A stretch of 59,446 nucleotides of DNA. Origin: CAZBEL01 sp964628055 (lineage in GTDB: Bacteria; Fidelibacterota; Marinisomatia; Marinisomatales; TCS56). The position numbers and the translations under genes were made by a program. The stretch's first letter is position 1, and every line of letters begins with the position of its first letter. The DNA lies in assembly GCA_964628055.1 (NCBI GenBank), contig CAZVNL010000013.1, positions 1-59,446 on the forward strand, given 5' to 3'. A model generated the notes under the pieces. That model saw only the letters and a list, made by a program, of their open reading frames with translations. It was not told the DNA's origin and did no database searches. Shown piece after piece: positions 26,747 through 35,266 of this stretch.

Positions 26747-27732
26747 TTGTTCTGGGGATTGAAACTTCTTGTGATGAAACTGCGGTTGCCCTAGTCCGCG
26801 AGGGGGAGATTCTTGCCAACCTTGTCCACTCCCAGTTGATTCATGAATCCTACGGGGGCGTCGTTCCCGAGTTGGCCTCCCGGGAGCATGATCGCAAATT
26901 ATACGGATTAGTCCAGGAGGTGTTAGACCAGGCCGGTATTGGCGTGGTAGCGTTGGGAGGCATTGCCGTCACCCGGGGACCGGGTTTGGCCGGGGCACTC
27001 CTCACGGGGGTCGGTTTTGCCAAGGGAATGGCCGTTGGTCTGGGGCAGCCCCTCATTGGCGTCCACCATTTAGAAGCCCATATCTTTGCGAACTTCCTTG
27101 CCGATCCATCGTTAGATTTTCCATTCGTATGCCTCTTGGTTTCGGGAGGCCATACACAATTGTGGTTCGTGAAAGCATTAGGAGAGTATCAACTTTTGGG
27201 TGAGACGCGGGACGACGCTGCCGGTGAAGCCTTTGACAAAGGGGCCCGTATTTTAGGTTTGGGCTACCCCGGCGGTCCGGAAATTGAACGCTTGGCTCAA
27301 GGGGGAAACCCCCAGGCCGTCCCTTTTCCCCGGGCGCTCACCTCACCACCCACCTTGGAATTCAGCTTTAGCGGACTGAAAACGGCCCTCCTGTATTTTA
27401 TGGATACCTTTACTTCCCAATCAGGGTTGACTCTGGCCGACGTGGCAGCCAGTTACCAGCAGGCAATTTTAGAGGTACTGGTCATTAAACTCGCGCAAGC
27501 GGTTCACCAGACCGGTGTTTCCCGGTGCGTGGTGGCGGGCGGCGTCGCTGCCAACCAGGCCTTTCGCCGACAAATGAAACCTAATTTTCCTTCAGTGAAG
27601 GTCCTTTTTCCACCTATCGCCCTGTGCACCGATAATGCTGCCATGGTGGCCTACCTGGGAGAGTTGTATCTCCAGCGCGGTGTAACCAGCGCCTTGGACT
27701 TTCCCATCCGACCGAACTGGCCCTTGACCTGA
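26743..27732 (+). CDS. tsaD: tRNA N6-threonylcarbamoyladenosine synthase subunit TsaD
   Basis: A 329-residue ASKHA-fold protein that transfers threonylcarbamoyl to A37 of ANN-decoding tRNAs with TsaB and TsaE. Conserved motifs are GIETSCDETAVAL at the N-terminus, the metal ligands in HHLEAHIFA, SGGHTQLW, AAGEAFDKGARILGLGYPGG, FSFSGLKTALL, VVAGGVAANQAFR and the C-terminal metal ligand in CTDNAAMVA. The start is TTG at 26743, which overlaps the ybbR-like stop and gives the canonical MIVLGIETS start. Confidence 0.97.
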   Translation: MIVLGIETSCDETAVALVREGEILANLVHSQLIHESYGGVVPELASREHDRKLYGLVQEVLDQAGIGVVALGGIAVTRGPGLAGALLTGVGFAKGMAVGLGQPLIGVHHLEAHIFANFLADPSLDFPFVCLLVSGGHTQLWFVKALGEYQLLGETRDDAAGEAFDKGARILGLGYPGGPEIERLAQGGNPQAVPFPRALTSPPTLEFSFSGLKTALLYFMDTFTSQSGLTLADVAASYQQAILEVLVIKLAQAVHQTGVSRCVVAGGVAANQAFRRQMKPNFPSVKVLFPPIALCTDNAAMVAYLGELYLQRGVTSALDFPIRPNWPLT

Positions 27733-27735
27733 CCC

Positions 27736-29844
27736 GTGTCTCTGGAACTGCGCCAACATTTTGACACCCTCTTCTGGGTACTGACCCTGGTTAGCCTGGG
27801 TTTAATAGGTTGGACCTATCTCTCATTACGACATCATCCTCTAAGAAAAACGTTTCTCACCCTACGCAGTTTGGTCATGGCGGGTTTGCTATTTATTTTC
27901 CTTCAACCTGTAGTCCGGTGGGAACAGGAAACGAATACACCGTTGGTTTGGCAATTCTATGTGGATAATTCTGTGAGCATGGCCTATCATCCGCATCAGG
28001 CTTTGTCTTCCATTAACGCGGGGGTAAGCCAGTTAGTGGAAAACGTTCGGAAGAAAGAAGTCCCGTTAGAAACCTTTCTATTTTCAGGGACCGTACAGGC
28101 AGTATCGGGGGTTCCGGAGATCGCTGCCACGGGTGCTTCCACCAATTTAGGTGTGGTCATGAAACAGATTGCCAGTCAAAAGGACCGTCTGGCCGGAGTG
28201 GTTCTAATAACCGACGGGCAATTCACCCAGGGGGAAGATCCTTTACAGGAAATTTCGGGTCTCTCCATACCGCTTTTTATAGTGGGAGTGGGCGATACCG
28301 TACCTATGGTGGATATTGCTTTAGAAACGGTGGAGGCTCCCACGGTGGTCGTAAAAGGGGAAGATGTGGAGGTGACTGCCGTCGTCCAGAGCAGCGGGGG
28401 CGTGTCCAGCCGGTTGACGGTAAGTTTATACCAGGGAAAAAAGTTGATAGGTTCCAAACCGCTTCAGGTGGATGGTACCCGTGCGCTCACCCGCGCCCGT
28501 TTTAGGTTTAGCCCTCAAGAGTTGGGGTTAAACCGTTACCAGCTCCGGGTATCCTCTCTGGAAGAAGAAATCAACATTAAGAATAATCGCCTTGGCTTTA
28601 CCATCACGGTGTTGAAGGATCGTTACCGGGTGGCCTTGTTGACGGGGGCGCCGAACTTCAATACGCCCGTGTTGAAACGCTATTTAAAAGACTATCCCCG
28701 GGTGGAATTGGATCATTATGTGCAACGGGAGAAGGAATTTCAACCGCCCATTAAAAAATTCTGGACAACTCCTTACGAATTGATCATTCTGGACAATTTT
28801 CCCACGGTGAAGTTGTCAGTAGCTTGGCAAAGAATATTTGCCAAGAAGATCGTTGCCAACCAAGCCTCGCTCATCTGGGTCGTTGGTCCCACGGTGACCC
28901 CGGAGTTAGGGAGCGGTTTATTCCCCTTTTTTCATGTTAAGGAGATGGAAGCCATCCTTGAGGATCAACGCTACCCCTGGTATGTGAGCGAGATCGGGTA
29001 CCAGTGGGAAGGTCTGGCAACCCTGGTGAACAGCGGTTTAACCCTGGACTCCGGCGGGTTGCTCCCCTTACGGGTAGGTTTGCAACTGGAAACCACAAAA
29101 GAGGAAGTGCTGTCCCTGGCCTATTTATCCGGTCCCATTGATATTCCATTGATGTTGGCCAGTGATCTCCAAGGCTTACGTAGTCTCCTCTGGACTTCAC
29201 CTGATATGGGGCGGTTGCACTACCGGCTTACGGGAACCGCACAAGACGAACTGTTACGTCAACTCTGGCAGGGGTTATTGACCTGGGCGTTGCGGACAGG
29301 TGGCGATCAGGAACTTTATTTTCGTTTGAATAAAGATTCCTATCAGCAGGGGGAACTCATCACCGCCACCGGGACCTTATTACCCCAGGGTGGGTTTCAT
29401 CCAGCCGCAGCGGAAGTGATCCTTACCATTAGTCGGGACGGAGAGGTGGTAAATCGTACCGAGTTACATTTCAACCCGGACAAGGGAACCTGGGGAGGGC
29501 AATTGTGGGCGTCCCAACCAGGGGAATACACCTATGAGATTTCGGTAACAGAGGGTCAAAAAGCGGTCCGGCAGACAGGTCGTTTTCAGGTTCAGGAAAG
29601 TGAAATTGAGCTCAACCGGGTGTACGTGAACCAACCCCTCTTGGCCGGCCTGGCAAAGGAAACGGGTGGGGCCTACGTTTCCTGGCCGTCCCGGGCAGCT
29701 ATTGGGCCCCAAATTCTTCCCCGCACCATGAAAGAATCGCACCTGACTATTTACAAGCTTAATGAGGAACTGTGGGCGGTGTTGTTTATCATCGGTTTGC
29801 TGACGGTGGAATGGGGACTGCGTCGGCGTTTCGGGTTGTTGTGA
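27736..29844 (+). CDS. Membrane-anchored von Willebrand factor A domain protein, function unknown
   Basis: A 702-residue protein from a GTG start 3 bases after tsaD. Two N-terminal helices (about residues 12-30 and 41-59) precede a VWA-like domain with a MIDAS start DNSVS (D77, S79, S81), a later threonine region ATGASTNLG and VVLITDGQF. Extracytoplasmic beta domains follow (about 200-620), and a last helix near residues 675-692 is followed by a basic tail. The architecture is that of large BatA-like or aerotolerance-type membrane proteins and the VWA proteins of FCB genomes. The partner and function are not known. It may be part of the tsaD transcript. Confidence 0.65.
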   Translation: MSLELRQHFDTLFWVLTLVSLGLIGWTYLSLRHHPLRKTFLTLRSLVMAGLLFIFLQPVVRWEQETNTPLVWQFYVDNSVSMAYHPHQALSSINAGVSQLVENVRKKEVPLETFLFSGTVQAVSGVPEIAATGASTNLGVVMKQIASQKDRLAGVVLITDGQFTQGEDPLQEISGLSIPLFIVGVGDTVPMVDIALETVEAPTVVVKGEDVEVTAVVQSSGGVSSRLTVSLYQGKKLIGSKPLQVDGTRALTRARFRFSPQELGLNRYQLRVSSLEEEINIKNNRLGFTITVLKDRYRVALLTGAPNFNTPVLKRYLKDYPRVELDHYVQREKEFQPPIKKFWTTPYELIILDNFPTVKLSVAWQRIFAKKIVANQASLIWVVGPTVTPELGSGLFPFFHVKEMEAILEDQRYPWYVSEIGYQWEGLATLVNSGLTLDSGGLLPLRVGLQLETTKEEVLSLAYLSGPIDIPLMLASDLQGLRSLLWTSPDMGRLHYRLTGTAQDELLRQLWQGLLTWALRTGGDQELYFRLNKDSYQQGELITATGTLLPQGGFHPAAAEVILTISRDGEVVNRTELHFNPDKGTWGGQLWASQPGEYTYEISVTEGQKAVRQTGRFQVQESEIELNRVYVNQPLLAGLAKETGGAYVSWPSRAAIGPQILPRTMKESHLTIYKLNEELWAVLFIIGLLTVEWGLRRRFGLL

Positions 29845-29906
29845 GATAGGGCTTTACTTTTACCGACGGGAACTTTTAGCTTCACAGTCAATTTCATACG
29901 GAGATC

Positions 29907-31226
29907 ATGAAAAGAATAACCATCATTGGGACGGGTTATGTGGGGTTGGTGAGTGGCGCGGGTCTTTCTGATTTTGGGCATCAGGTAGTCTGTGCTGACA
30001 TTGATGAACCGAAGATTGGGCTTTTGCAGTCTGGGACCATTCCTATTTATGAACCCGGGCTAAAGGAGTTGGTTGCCCGGAACGAAGAAAAGGGGCGTTT
30101 GACTTTTACCACTGTAGTGGGTGCCGCCATAAGGGACGCTGATGTAGTTTTCATCGCGGTGGGCACGCCATCGGCCCGTGATGGGATGGCCGACCTTTCG
30201 GCGGTGAAAGGTGTGGCCCAATTAATCGGTGAAAACTTAGATGGTTACAAGGTGATTTGCACTAAGAGTACCGTTCCCGTAGGTACGGGTCGAATGGTGC
30301 AGGAGCTCATCGAAAAGCACCAAACCTCTGAAAGTGAGTTTGATTACTGTTCCAATCCCGAATTCTTGAGGGAGGGCTCCGCCGTCGGGGATTTCCTGCG
30401 CCCTGACCGGGTCATATTGGGGGCCACCAGCGAACGGGCCTTCGATTACCTGCGGGATGTGTACCGCCCTTTGTACATTAACGAAACACCCATTATTCAC
30501 ACCACTGTGGAAACGGCGGAAATGATCAAATATGCCAGCAATGCCTTCCTGGCGCTAAAGATCAGTTACATCAACGAAATCGCTAACCTGTGCGAGGCGG
30601 TGGGTGCTGATGTTCACGTGGTAGCCAAGGCCATGGGCATTGATGGTCGCATCAGTCCCAAGTTTCTCCATCCCGGCCCCGGTTTTGGCGGTTCCTGTTT
30701 CCCCAAGGATACCCGGGCACTGGTAACCCAGGCCTCTAAACGGGGAGTGGAAATGCGAACCATAATGGCCGCGATAGAATCGAACCAGGCCCAGAAAGAG
30801 CGCATGGTGGTGAAGTTGCGTACCCTGTTAGGGGGGAACTTGAAGGGCCAAACCGTTGCCCTCTTAGGGCTAGCCTTTAAGCCGGAAACCGATGATGTTC
30901 GCGAATCCCCTGCTGTGGAAATGATTAAAGAGCTCCACCACGCCAGGGCCCGAGTTCATGGCTACGATCCAGCGGCGGCTGACACGATCCAACACGTCTT
31001 TCCCGACTTACCGGTCTTTCCAAGTTGGGAAGCAGCCGTGGAACAGGCCGACGCAGCAGTCGTCATGACAGAATGGAATGAATTTCGCGGCATGGATTTG
31101 GCGCATTTGAAAAGGTTGTTACGCCAACCCGTGGTTCTGGATTGCCGGAATATATTGAATATTGCCGAGTTGGAACGCCTTGGGTTCCGTTACGACAACG
31201 TGGGACGGAAGGCTCCCCGCCGGTGA
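29907..31226 (+). CDS. ugd: UDP-glucose 6-dehydrogenase
   Basis: A 439-residue NAD-dependent enzyme that makes UDP-glucuronate for acidic polysaccharides. The N-terminal Rossmann motif is IIGTGYVGLVSGAGL, the catalytic Cys is C264 in GFGGSCFPKDTRAL, and the C-terminal UDP-binding domain has LGLAFKPETDDVRESPA. GGAG precedes the ATG at a good spacing. It opens the polysaccharide locus, and its stop overlaps the rfbC start (GTGA). Related UDP-ManNAc or UDP-GlcNAc dehydrogenases share these motifs, so the sugar is not certain. Confidence 0.92.
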   Translation: MKRITIIGTGYVGLVSGAGLSDFGHQVVCADIDEPKIGLLQSGTIPIYEPGLKELVARNEEKGRLTFTTVVGAAIRDADVVFIAVGTPSARDGMADLSAVKGVAQLIGENLDGYKVICTKSTVPVGTGRMVQELIEKHQTSESEFDYCSNPEFLREGSAVGDFLRPDRVILGATSERAFDYLRDVYRPLYINETPIIHTTVETAEMIKYASNAFLALKISYINEIANLCEAVGADVHVVAKAMGIDGRISPKFLHPGPGFGGSCFPKDTRALVTQASKRGVEMRTIMAAIESNQAQKERMVVKLRTLLGGNLKGQTVALLGLAFKPETDDVRESPAVEMIKELHHARARVHGYDPAAADTIQHVFPDLPVFPSWEAAVEQADAAVVMTEWNEFRGMDLAHLKRLLRQPVVLDCRNILNIAELERLGFRYDNVGRKAPRR

Positions 31227-31780
31227 AGGTGGAGCAAACCGCTATTGAGGGGGTGCTCTTGATCACTCCCGTGGTACACGAGGATGCCCGGGGCTATTTC
31301 TTCGAGAGTTACCGGGAAGAAGTCTATCGCCTAAACAATCTACCCACCCATTTTGTTCAAGATAACCAAGCCGCATCCACCAAGCGCGTTTTACGTGGTT
31401 TACACTATCAACTACACTTTCCCCAGGGGAAGTTGGTTCAAGTGGTCTTAGGAACTGTGTACGACGTGGCGGTGGATATTCGCTGGGGATCCCCCACCTT
31501 TGGACAATATGTGGGCTCCCTACTCACGGAAGAGAATCATCATCAGTTTTATGTTCCCGAGGGGTTTGCCCACGGCTATTGTGTGCTTTCAGAACAAGCC
31601 GTTTTCCAGTACAAGTGCACGGAAACTTATCATCCGGAGGACGAGTACGGCATTCGTTGGGACGATCCCGAAGTCGCCATTGACTGGCCGGTAACCAACC
31701 CGTTGCTTTCTGAACGGGATGCTTCCCTGCCGGTGTTAAAGGCCGTTCCACCCCATCACCTGCCACGGTTTAAGGCCTGA
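31223..31780 (+). CDS. rfbC: dTDP-4-dehydrorhamnose 3,5-epimerase
   Basis: A 185-residue cupin-fold epimerase acting on dTDP-4-keto-6-deoxyglucose on the way to dTDP-rhamnose. Conserved segments are DARGYFFESY, VQDNQAASTKRVLRGLHYQ (catalytic His61), QGKLVQVV and VPEGFAHGYCVLSE. The GTG at 31223 overlapping the ugd stop gives the normal length. Upstream in-frame codons read through ugd and are rejected. Confidence 0.95.
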   Translation: MKVEQTAIEGVLLITPVVHEDARGYFFESYREEVYRLNNLPTHFVQDNQAASTKRVLRGLHYQLHFPQGKLVQVVLGTVYDVAVDIRWGSPTFGQYVGSLLTEENHHQFYVPEGFAHGYCVLSEQAVFQYKCTETYHPEDEYGIRWDDPEVAIDWPVTNPLLSERDASLPVLKAVPPHHLPRFKA

Positions 31781-31781
31781 G

Positions 31782-32786
31782 ATGCGTACTTTTCTCATCA
31801 CCGGGGGATGTGGATTTATCGGGTCCAATTATGTCCGTTTATTGTTCCAGGATCAGGCGGTGGAACGGATAATTAACCTGGATAAGCTCACCTATGCTGG
31901 TAATCCCACCAACCTGAAGTCGGTTCAAGACGATCCCCGCTACACTTTTGTAAAGGGAGACATTTGCGATCGTCAGTTAGTCCGGGAGCTGTTTCAAAAA
32001 TACCGTCCCGATGTTTTGGTTAATTTTGCTGCTGAAAGCCATGTGGACCGTTCCATTGGGAAGCCAGACGATTTCATTCGCACGGATGTGTACGGGGCCT
32101 TTTCCTTGTTGGAGAACGCCCGGGAATTTGGCCTGGAGCGCTTTATACAGATCAGCACTGACGAAGTGTATGGTAGTATCCTGGACGGTCGTTTCAAGGA
32201 AACTGATCCCCTTATGCCCAGCAATCCATACTCCGCCAGTAAGGCCGGCGCTGACCGGCTGGCTTATTCCTACTTTGTGACCTACGGGCTGCCGGTTATC
32301 GTCACCCGGGCCAGCAACAATTTCGGTCCCTATCAATATCCGGAGAAATTAATCCCCCTGTTTGTGACCAACGCGATGGAAGATAAACCTTTACCTTTGT
32401 ATGGCGACGGAAAAAATGTGCGGGATTGGCTCTTTGTTGAGGATCATTGTGCGGCGTTACAGTTTATCATCGACCAGGGTATACTTGGTGAAACCTACAA
32501 CATCGGCGGGGGGAACGAACGGATGAACGTGGAGATAACCCATCTTATCCTGGAGCATCTCGGAAAATCCCCCGAGCTGATCCAACCCGTCACTGACCGT
32601 CTGGGACATGACCGACGTTATGCCCTGGATTGTACCAAGTTGCAGCAGTTAGGGTGGTCGCCGGAGACCCCTTTTGAAGACGCCTTGCGCCAGACCATTG
32701 ACTGGTACGTGGCCCATCCCGGATGGTGGCAACCGTTGAAAGGCGGGGAATATTTAGAATACTATAAGAGGCAATATGAGACCTAA
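31782..32786 (+). CDS. rfbB: dTDP-glucose 4,6-dehydratase
   Basis: A 334-residue short-chain dehydrogenase-type enzyme that makes dTDP-4-keto-6-deoxyglucose. The NAD site is GGCGFIGSNYVR, the active-site TDE is at 126-128 in ISTDEVYGS, and the YxxxK pair is Y150/K154 in YSASKAGAD. The motif GDGKNVRDWLFVEDH is typical of RfbB/RmlB. It follows rfbC by one base. The companion genes rfbA and rfbD are not in the window. Confidence 0.95.
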   Translation: MRTFLITGGCGFIGSNYVRLLFQDQAVERIINLDKLTYAGNPTNLKSVQDDPRYTFVKGDICDRQLVRELFQKYRPDVLVNFAAESHVDRSIGKPDDFIRTDVYGAFSLLENAREFGLERFIQISTDEVYGSILDGRFKETDPLMPSNPYSASKAGADRLAYSYFVTYGLPVIVTRASNNFGPYQYPEKLIPLFVTNAMEDKPLPLYGDGKNVRDWLFVEDHCAALQFIIDQGILGETYNIGGGNERMNVEITHLILEHLGKSPELIQPVTDRLGHDRRYALDCTKLQQLGWSPETPFEDALRQTIDWYVAHPGWWQPLKGGEYLEYYKRQYET

Positions 32787-33834
32787 AAGTCTTAAGTATT
32801 TTATCACAATCGTCAGTTTCACACTATTTGGCTCCCTGTTTTTATTTAGCCAAGAAGTTCCCACCGAGGGAGGCGGGTTTACGGGTGTACAAGAGCTCAA
32901 GACACTGTACCAGGATTTGTCCATCCAGGCGATTCCTTTAGAGACGCCAATTGACCCGACGACGTATTACCTTGGTCCCGGTGACCAGCTTCATGTAGCA
33001 GTTACTTCTTTAGAAAATAAGTTATTACCTGGTGAACTTTATGATATTTTTAACTCGGAGACTATTGAATATTATGTGTTTGTCAGTCCGGTGGGTGAAT
33101 TGGTTTTACCCTCCATCGGTAAATTCTATGTCATCGGGAAAACATACGCCGATGTCCTGTCCGAGATTGAGGAAGTAGTTGATTCATTAGCCTATAAGGA
33201 GGTTGCCGTCCAGGTAAATTTGGCAGGATTACGGAAATTTAAAGTTTTGGTTGAAGGGGCGGTTAATTATCCAGGATATGTAGATGTCACTCCAGTAAGT
33301 CGTCTAACGGATGCATTAACAGGGGTTAAAGGAGTCCAGAAATATGCTCATCCTGATTTAATCTATTTAATACGGGACGGAAAAAAGAATGAAATACGAT
33401 TGAAAGAGTTTCTATTGCGAGGAGATTTATCGCAAAATCCTTATATAAAGGAGAGGGATATAATTATGGTACCCTTTCAGCCCACTATGAAGGACCAGGA
33501 ATTGAATTTTACCGAGTATAACACCCACCAAATTATTGTTCATGGATTTGTGCGCAATCCCCGAGGTTTTTCATATGTTCCAGGGTATCGAGCAAGTGAT
33601 TACATTTCCATGGTAGGAGGACCTTTAAACATTGGTAATATCAGAGGTACCAGGATATACCGGGCAGATGGCACGGTGATCGCTAGAGCTTATGATGAAT
33701 TTGTGGAACCGGGGGACATTGTCGTTGTTCCCGAGGGACTTCGTAGCCGTCTATTCGGTAATATCAGTCTTCTTCAGACAGCGACAGCTATTGCTACTTT
33801 AATCCTATCGTACCGAGCTGCCGTCAAACCGTAA
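32776..33834 (+). CDS. Wza-like outer-membrane polysaccharide export protein
   Basis: A 352-residue secreted protein whose start overlaps rfbB by 11 bases. A Sec signal peptide (about residues 1-26) has no lipobox, unlike E. coli Wza. The Poly_export domain begins YYLGPGDQLHVAV and continues VSPVGELVLPSIGKFYVIGKT. Two SLBB-type domains follow (about 157-220, VEGAVNYPGYVDVTP, and about 253-320, VHGFVRNPRGFSYVPG). A C-terminal hydrophobic helix (about 330-345) could insert into the outer membrane. From this gene onward the DNA becomes visibly richer in A and T. Confidence 0.88.
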   Translation: MRPKSLKYFITIVSFTLFGSLFLFSQEVPTEGGGFTGVQELKTLYQDLSIQAIPLETPIDPTTYYLGPGDQLHVAVTSLENKLLPGELYDIFNSETIEYYVFVSPVGELVLPSIGKFYVIGKTYADVLSEIEEVVDSLAYKEVAVQVNLAGLRKFKVLVEGAVNYPGYVDVTPVSRLTDALTGVKGVQKYAHPDLIYLIRDGKKNEIRLKEFLLRGDLSQNPYIKERDIIMVPFQPTMKDQELNFTEYNTHQIIVHGFVRNPRGFSYVPGYRASDYISMVGGPLNIGNIRGTRIYRADGTVIARAYDEFVEPGDIVVVPEGLRSRLFGNISLLQTATAIATLILSYRAAVKP

Positions 33835-33836
33835 TT

Positions 33837-35195
33837 ATGAAACTTACTCCTCATGAGAAAAAGGTTCTGGAACTCGTTAAACGGTATCCAGAAATTATTT
33901 ATGATCCCCAACGTCGTAGAGAGGTGGCGGCAGAGAATGGATTGACGGAAAAAACCCTGAGAAACAGAATTGGGGACTTAAAAAAATATAACTTGATCAG
34001 TAATATTACCCGGCCTGAAGCGAGTTCACCTCAGGAGACCTATCAAATAAAAGACGATATATTATTAGTTGAAGAGGAAAGGATAAAACCTTTCTGGAAA
34101 CTAATGAAAACTCTGTATCAACATCGGTGGGGTTTAATTAGTGTAAATGGTATTATTGCTGTGGCAGCAGTGGTTATTCTTCTGTTATTACCTAAGTGGT
34201 ACCAGAGTTCCGCTACTTTTGTTGTAAAACACGAATCCACCGTCAATATTGGGGAAATGGTTAGCAATGCCATCAATATAGGAATGGGTTACCAAACCGG
34301 GGAAGTAACCACCCAGTATCTTGCCTACCTGCAAAGTCGTCGCATATTAGATCAGATCATTGCACGTTTTAATTTAGAGGAAGTTTATGAGGTAAAATAT
34401 CGTGACGATGTTTATACCACGTTATTAGAAAACTGTAAATTTACGGACAATGAAGATGGTACTATTACCATAAGCTGCATGTATAAGGAAGATCCTGTTA
34501 AGGCAAGTAAAATGGCCAATGCTTTTTATGACTACTTGTACAATTTAACTTTAGAAATTGAGCAAAGGAATGCCACCAATTACCGCGAATACATTGCTGA
34601 AAACACTTTGTTGGCCCAGAATAGTTTGCGTAGTTTGGAAGAAGAGTTTAAGAATTTTCAACAAAAGAATGGTATTTATAGCGTCGAAGATCAGATTAGG
34701 GTTGCCGTTGAGAACTTAGCTTCCATGGAATTGGAAAAGGTAAAAATTGAAATTGAATATAATTATCTAGCGAATCGCTATGGGGATGGGGAACGACCAG
34801 AAGTTATGGATTTGAAACTCAAATTACGGTCGATAAACGAGAAAATTGAGCAGATGAAATCTGATGAAAATTATATGCAATTAGCTATGATCGATATTCC
34901 CGATAAAAGTATGCACTATTTACGATATTATCGTGATATTCTCGTTCAAGAGAAAATTGTGGAGTTTTTAACGCTTAAGTTGGAGCAAGCTAAACTGGAA
35001 GAGCGGAAAACGACAGCCAATATTTTTTTATTAGACAAAGCCACCCCTTCAGAGAAAAAAGCCTGGCCTCCCCGGACAACTTATTTCCTTGTAATCATGT
35101 TTTTTAGCGGAATTATTAGTTTATTATATTTTCGTTTAAAAGATATAATTGCCAGTCAATCCGAGAACTTAAAAACCGTGTTACAATCCACTTAA
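33837..35195 (+). CDS. Wzz-family chain-length protein with N-terminal helix-turn-helix-like domain
   Basis: A 452-residue protein, 2 bases after the Wza-like gene. Residues 1-80 are soluble and look like a winged helix: LTPHEKKVLELVKRYPEIIY, then AAENGLTEKTLRNRIGDLKK and YNLI. A first membrane helix lies at about 98-119, then a periplasmic domain with long coiled-coil segments (about 245-410), then a second helix (about 415-433) preceded by KAWPPRTTY. This is the polysaccharide co-polymerase layout that sets chain length with Wzx/Wzy. The C-terminus has no tyrosine-kinase domain. The N-terminal domain is not part of usual Wzz proteins, and its role in DNA binding is only an inference. Confidence 0.8.
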   Translation: MKLTPHEKKVLELVKRYPEIIYDPQRRREVAAENGLTEKTLRNRIGDLKKYNLISNITRPEASSPQETYQIKDDILLVEEERIKPFWKLMKTLYQHRWGLISVNGIIAVAAVVILLLLPKWYQSSATFVVKHESTVNIGEMVSNAINIGMGYQTGEVTTQYLAYLQSRRILDQIIARFNLEEVYEVKYRDDVYTTLLENCKFTDNEDGTITISCMYKEDPVKASKMANAFYDYLYNLTLEIEQRNATNYREYIAENTLLAQNSLRSLEEEFKNFQQKNGIYSVEDQIRVAVENLASMELEKVKIEIEYNYLANRYGDGERPEVMDLKLKLRSINEKIEQMKSDENYMQLAMIDIPDKSMHYLRYYRDILVQEKIVEFLTLKLEQAKLEERKTTANIFLLDKATPSEKKAWPPRTTYFLVIMFFSGIISLLYFRLKDIIASQSENLKTVLQST

Positions 35196-35219
35196 AACCT
35201 CTACCAGGAGTCTGCATAT

Positions 35220-35238
35220 ACAACAACGTTATTGTTGT
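35220..35238. repeat. Short perfect inverted repeat between wzz-like and flippase genes
   Basis: ACAACAA (35220-35226) pairs with TTGTTGT (35232-35238) around a 5-base loop. No T-run follows, so it is not a clear terminator. It lies in the 71-base gap between the Wzz-like gene and the flippase gene and could be an operator or a chance palindrome. Confidence 0.3.
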
Positions 35239-35266
35239 TCCTAACCAAGAATAAACAGCGTACCAA

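Noticed and set aside
31142..31222. Upstream extension of rfbC from an internal ATG
   Set aside because: The added residues overlap ugd in another frame and are not part of the epimerase family; GTG at 31223 gives the normal protein.
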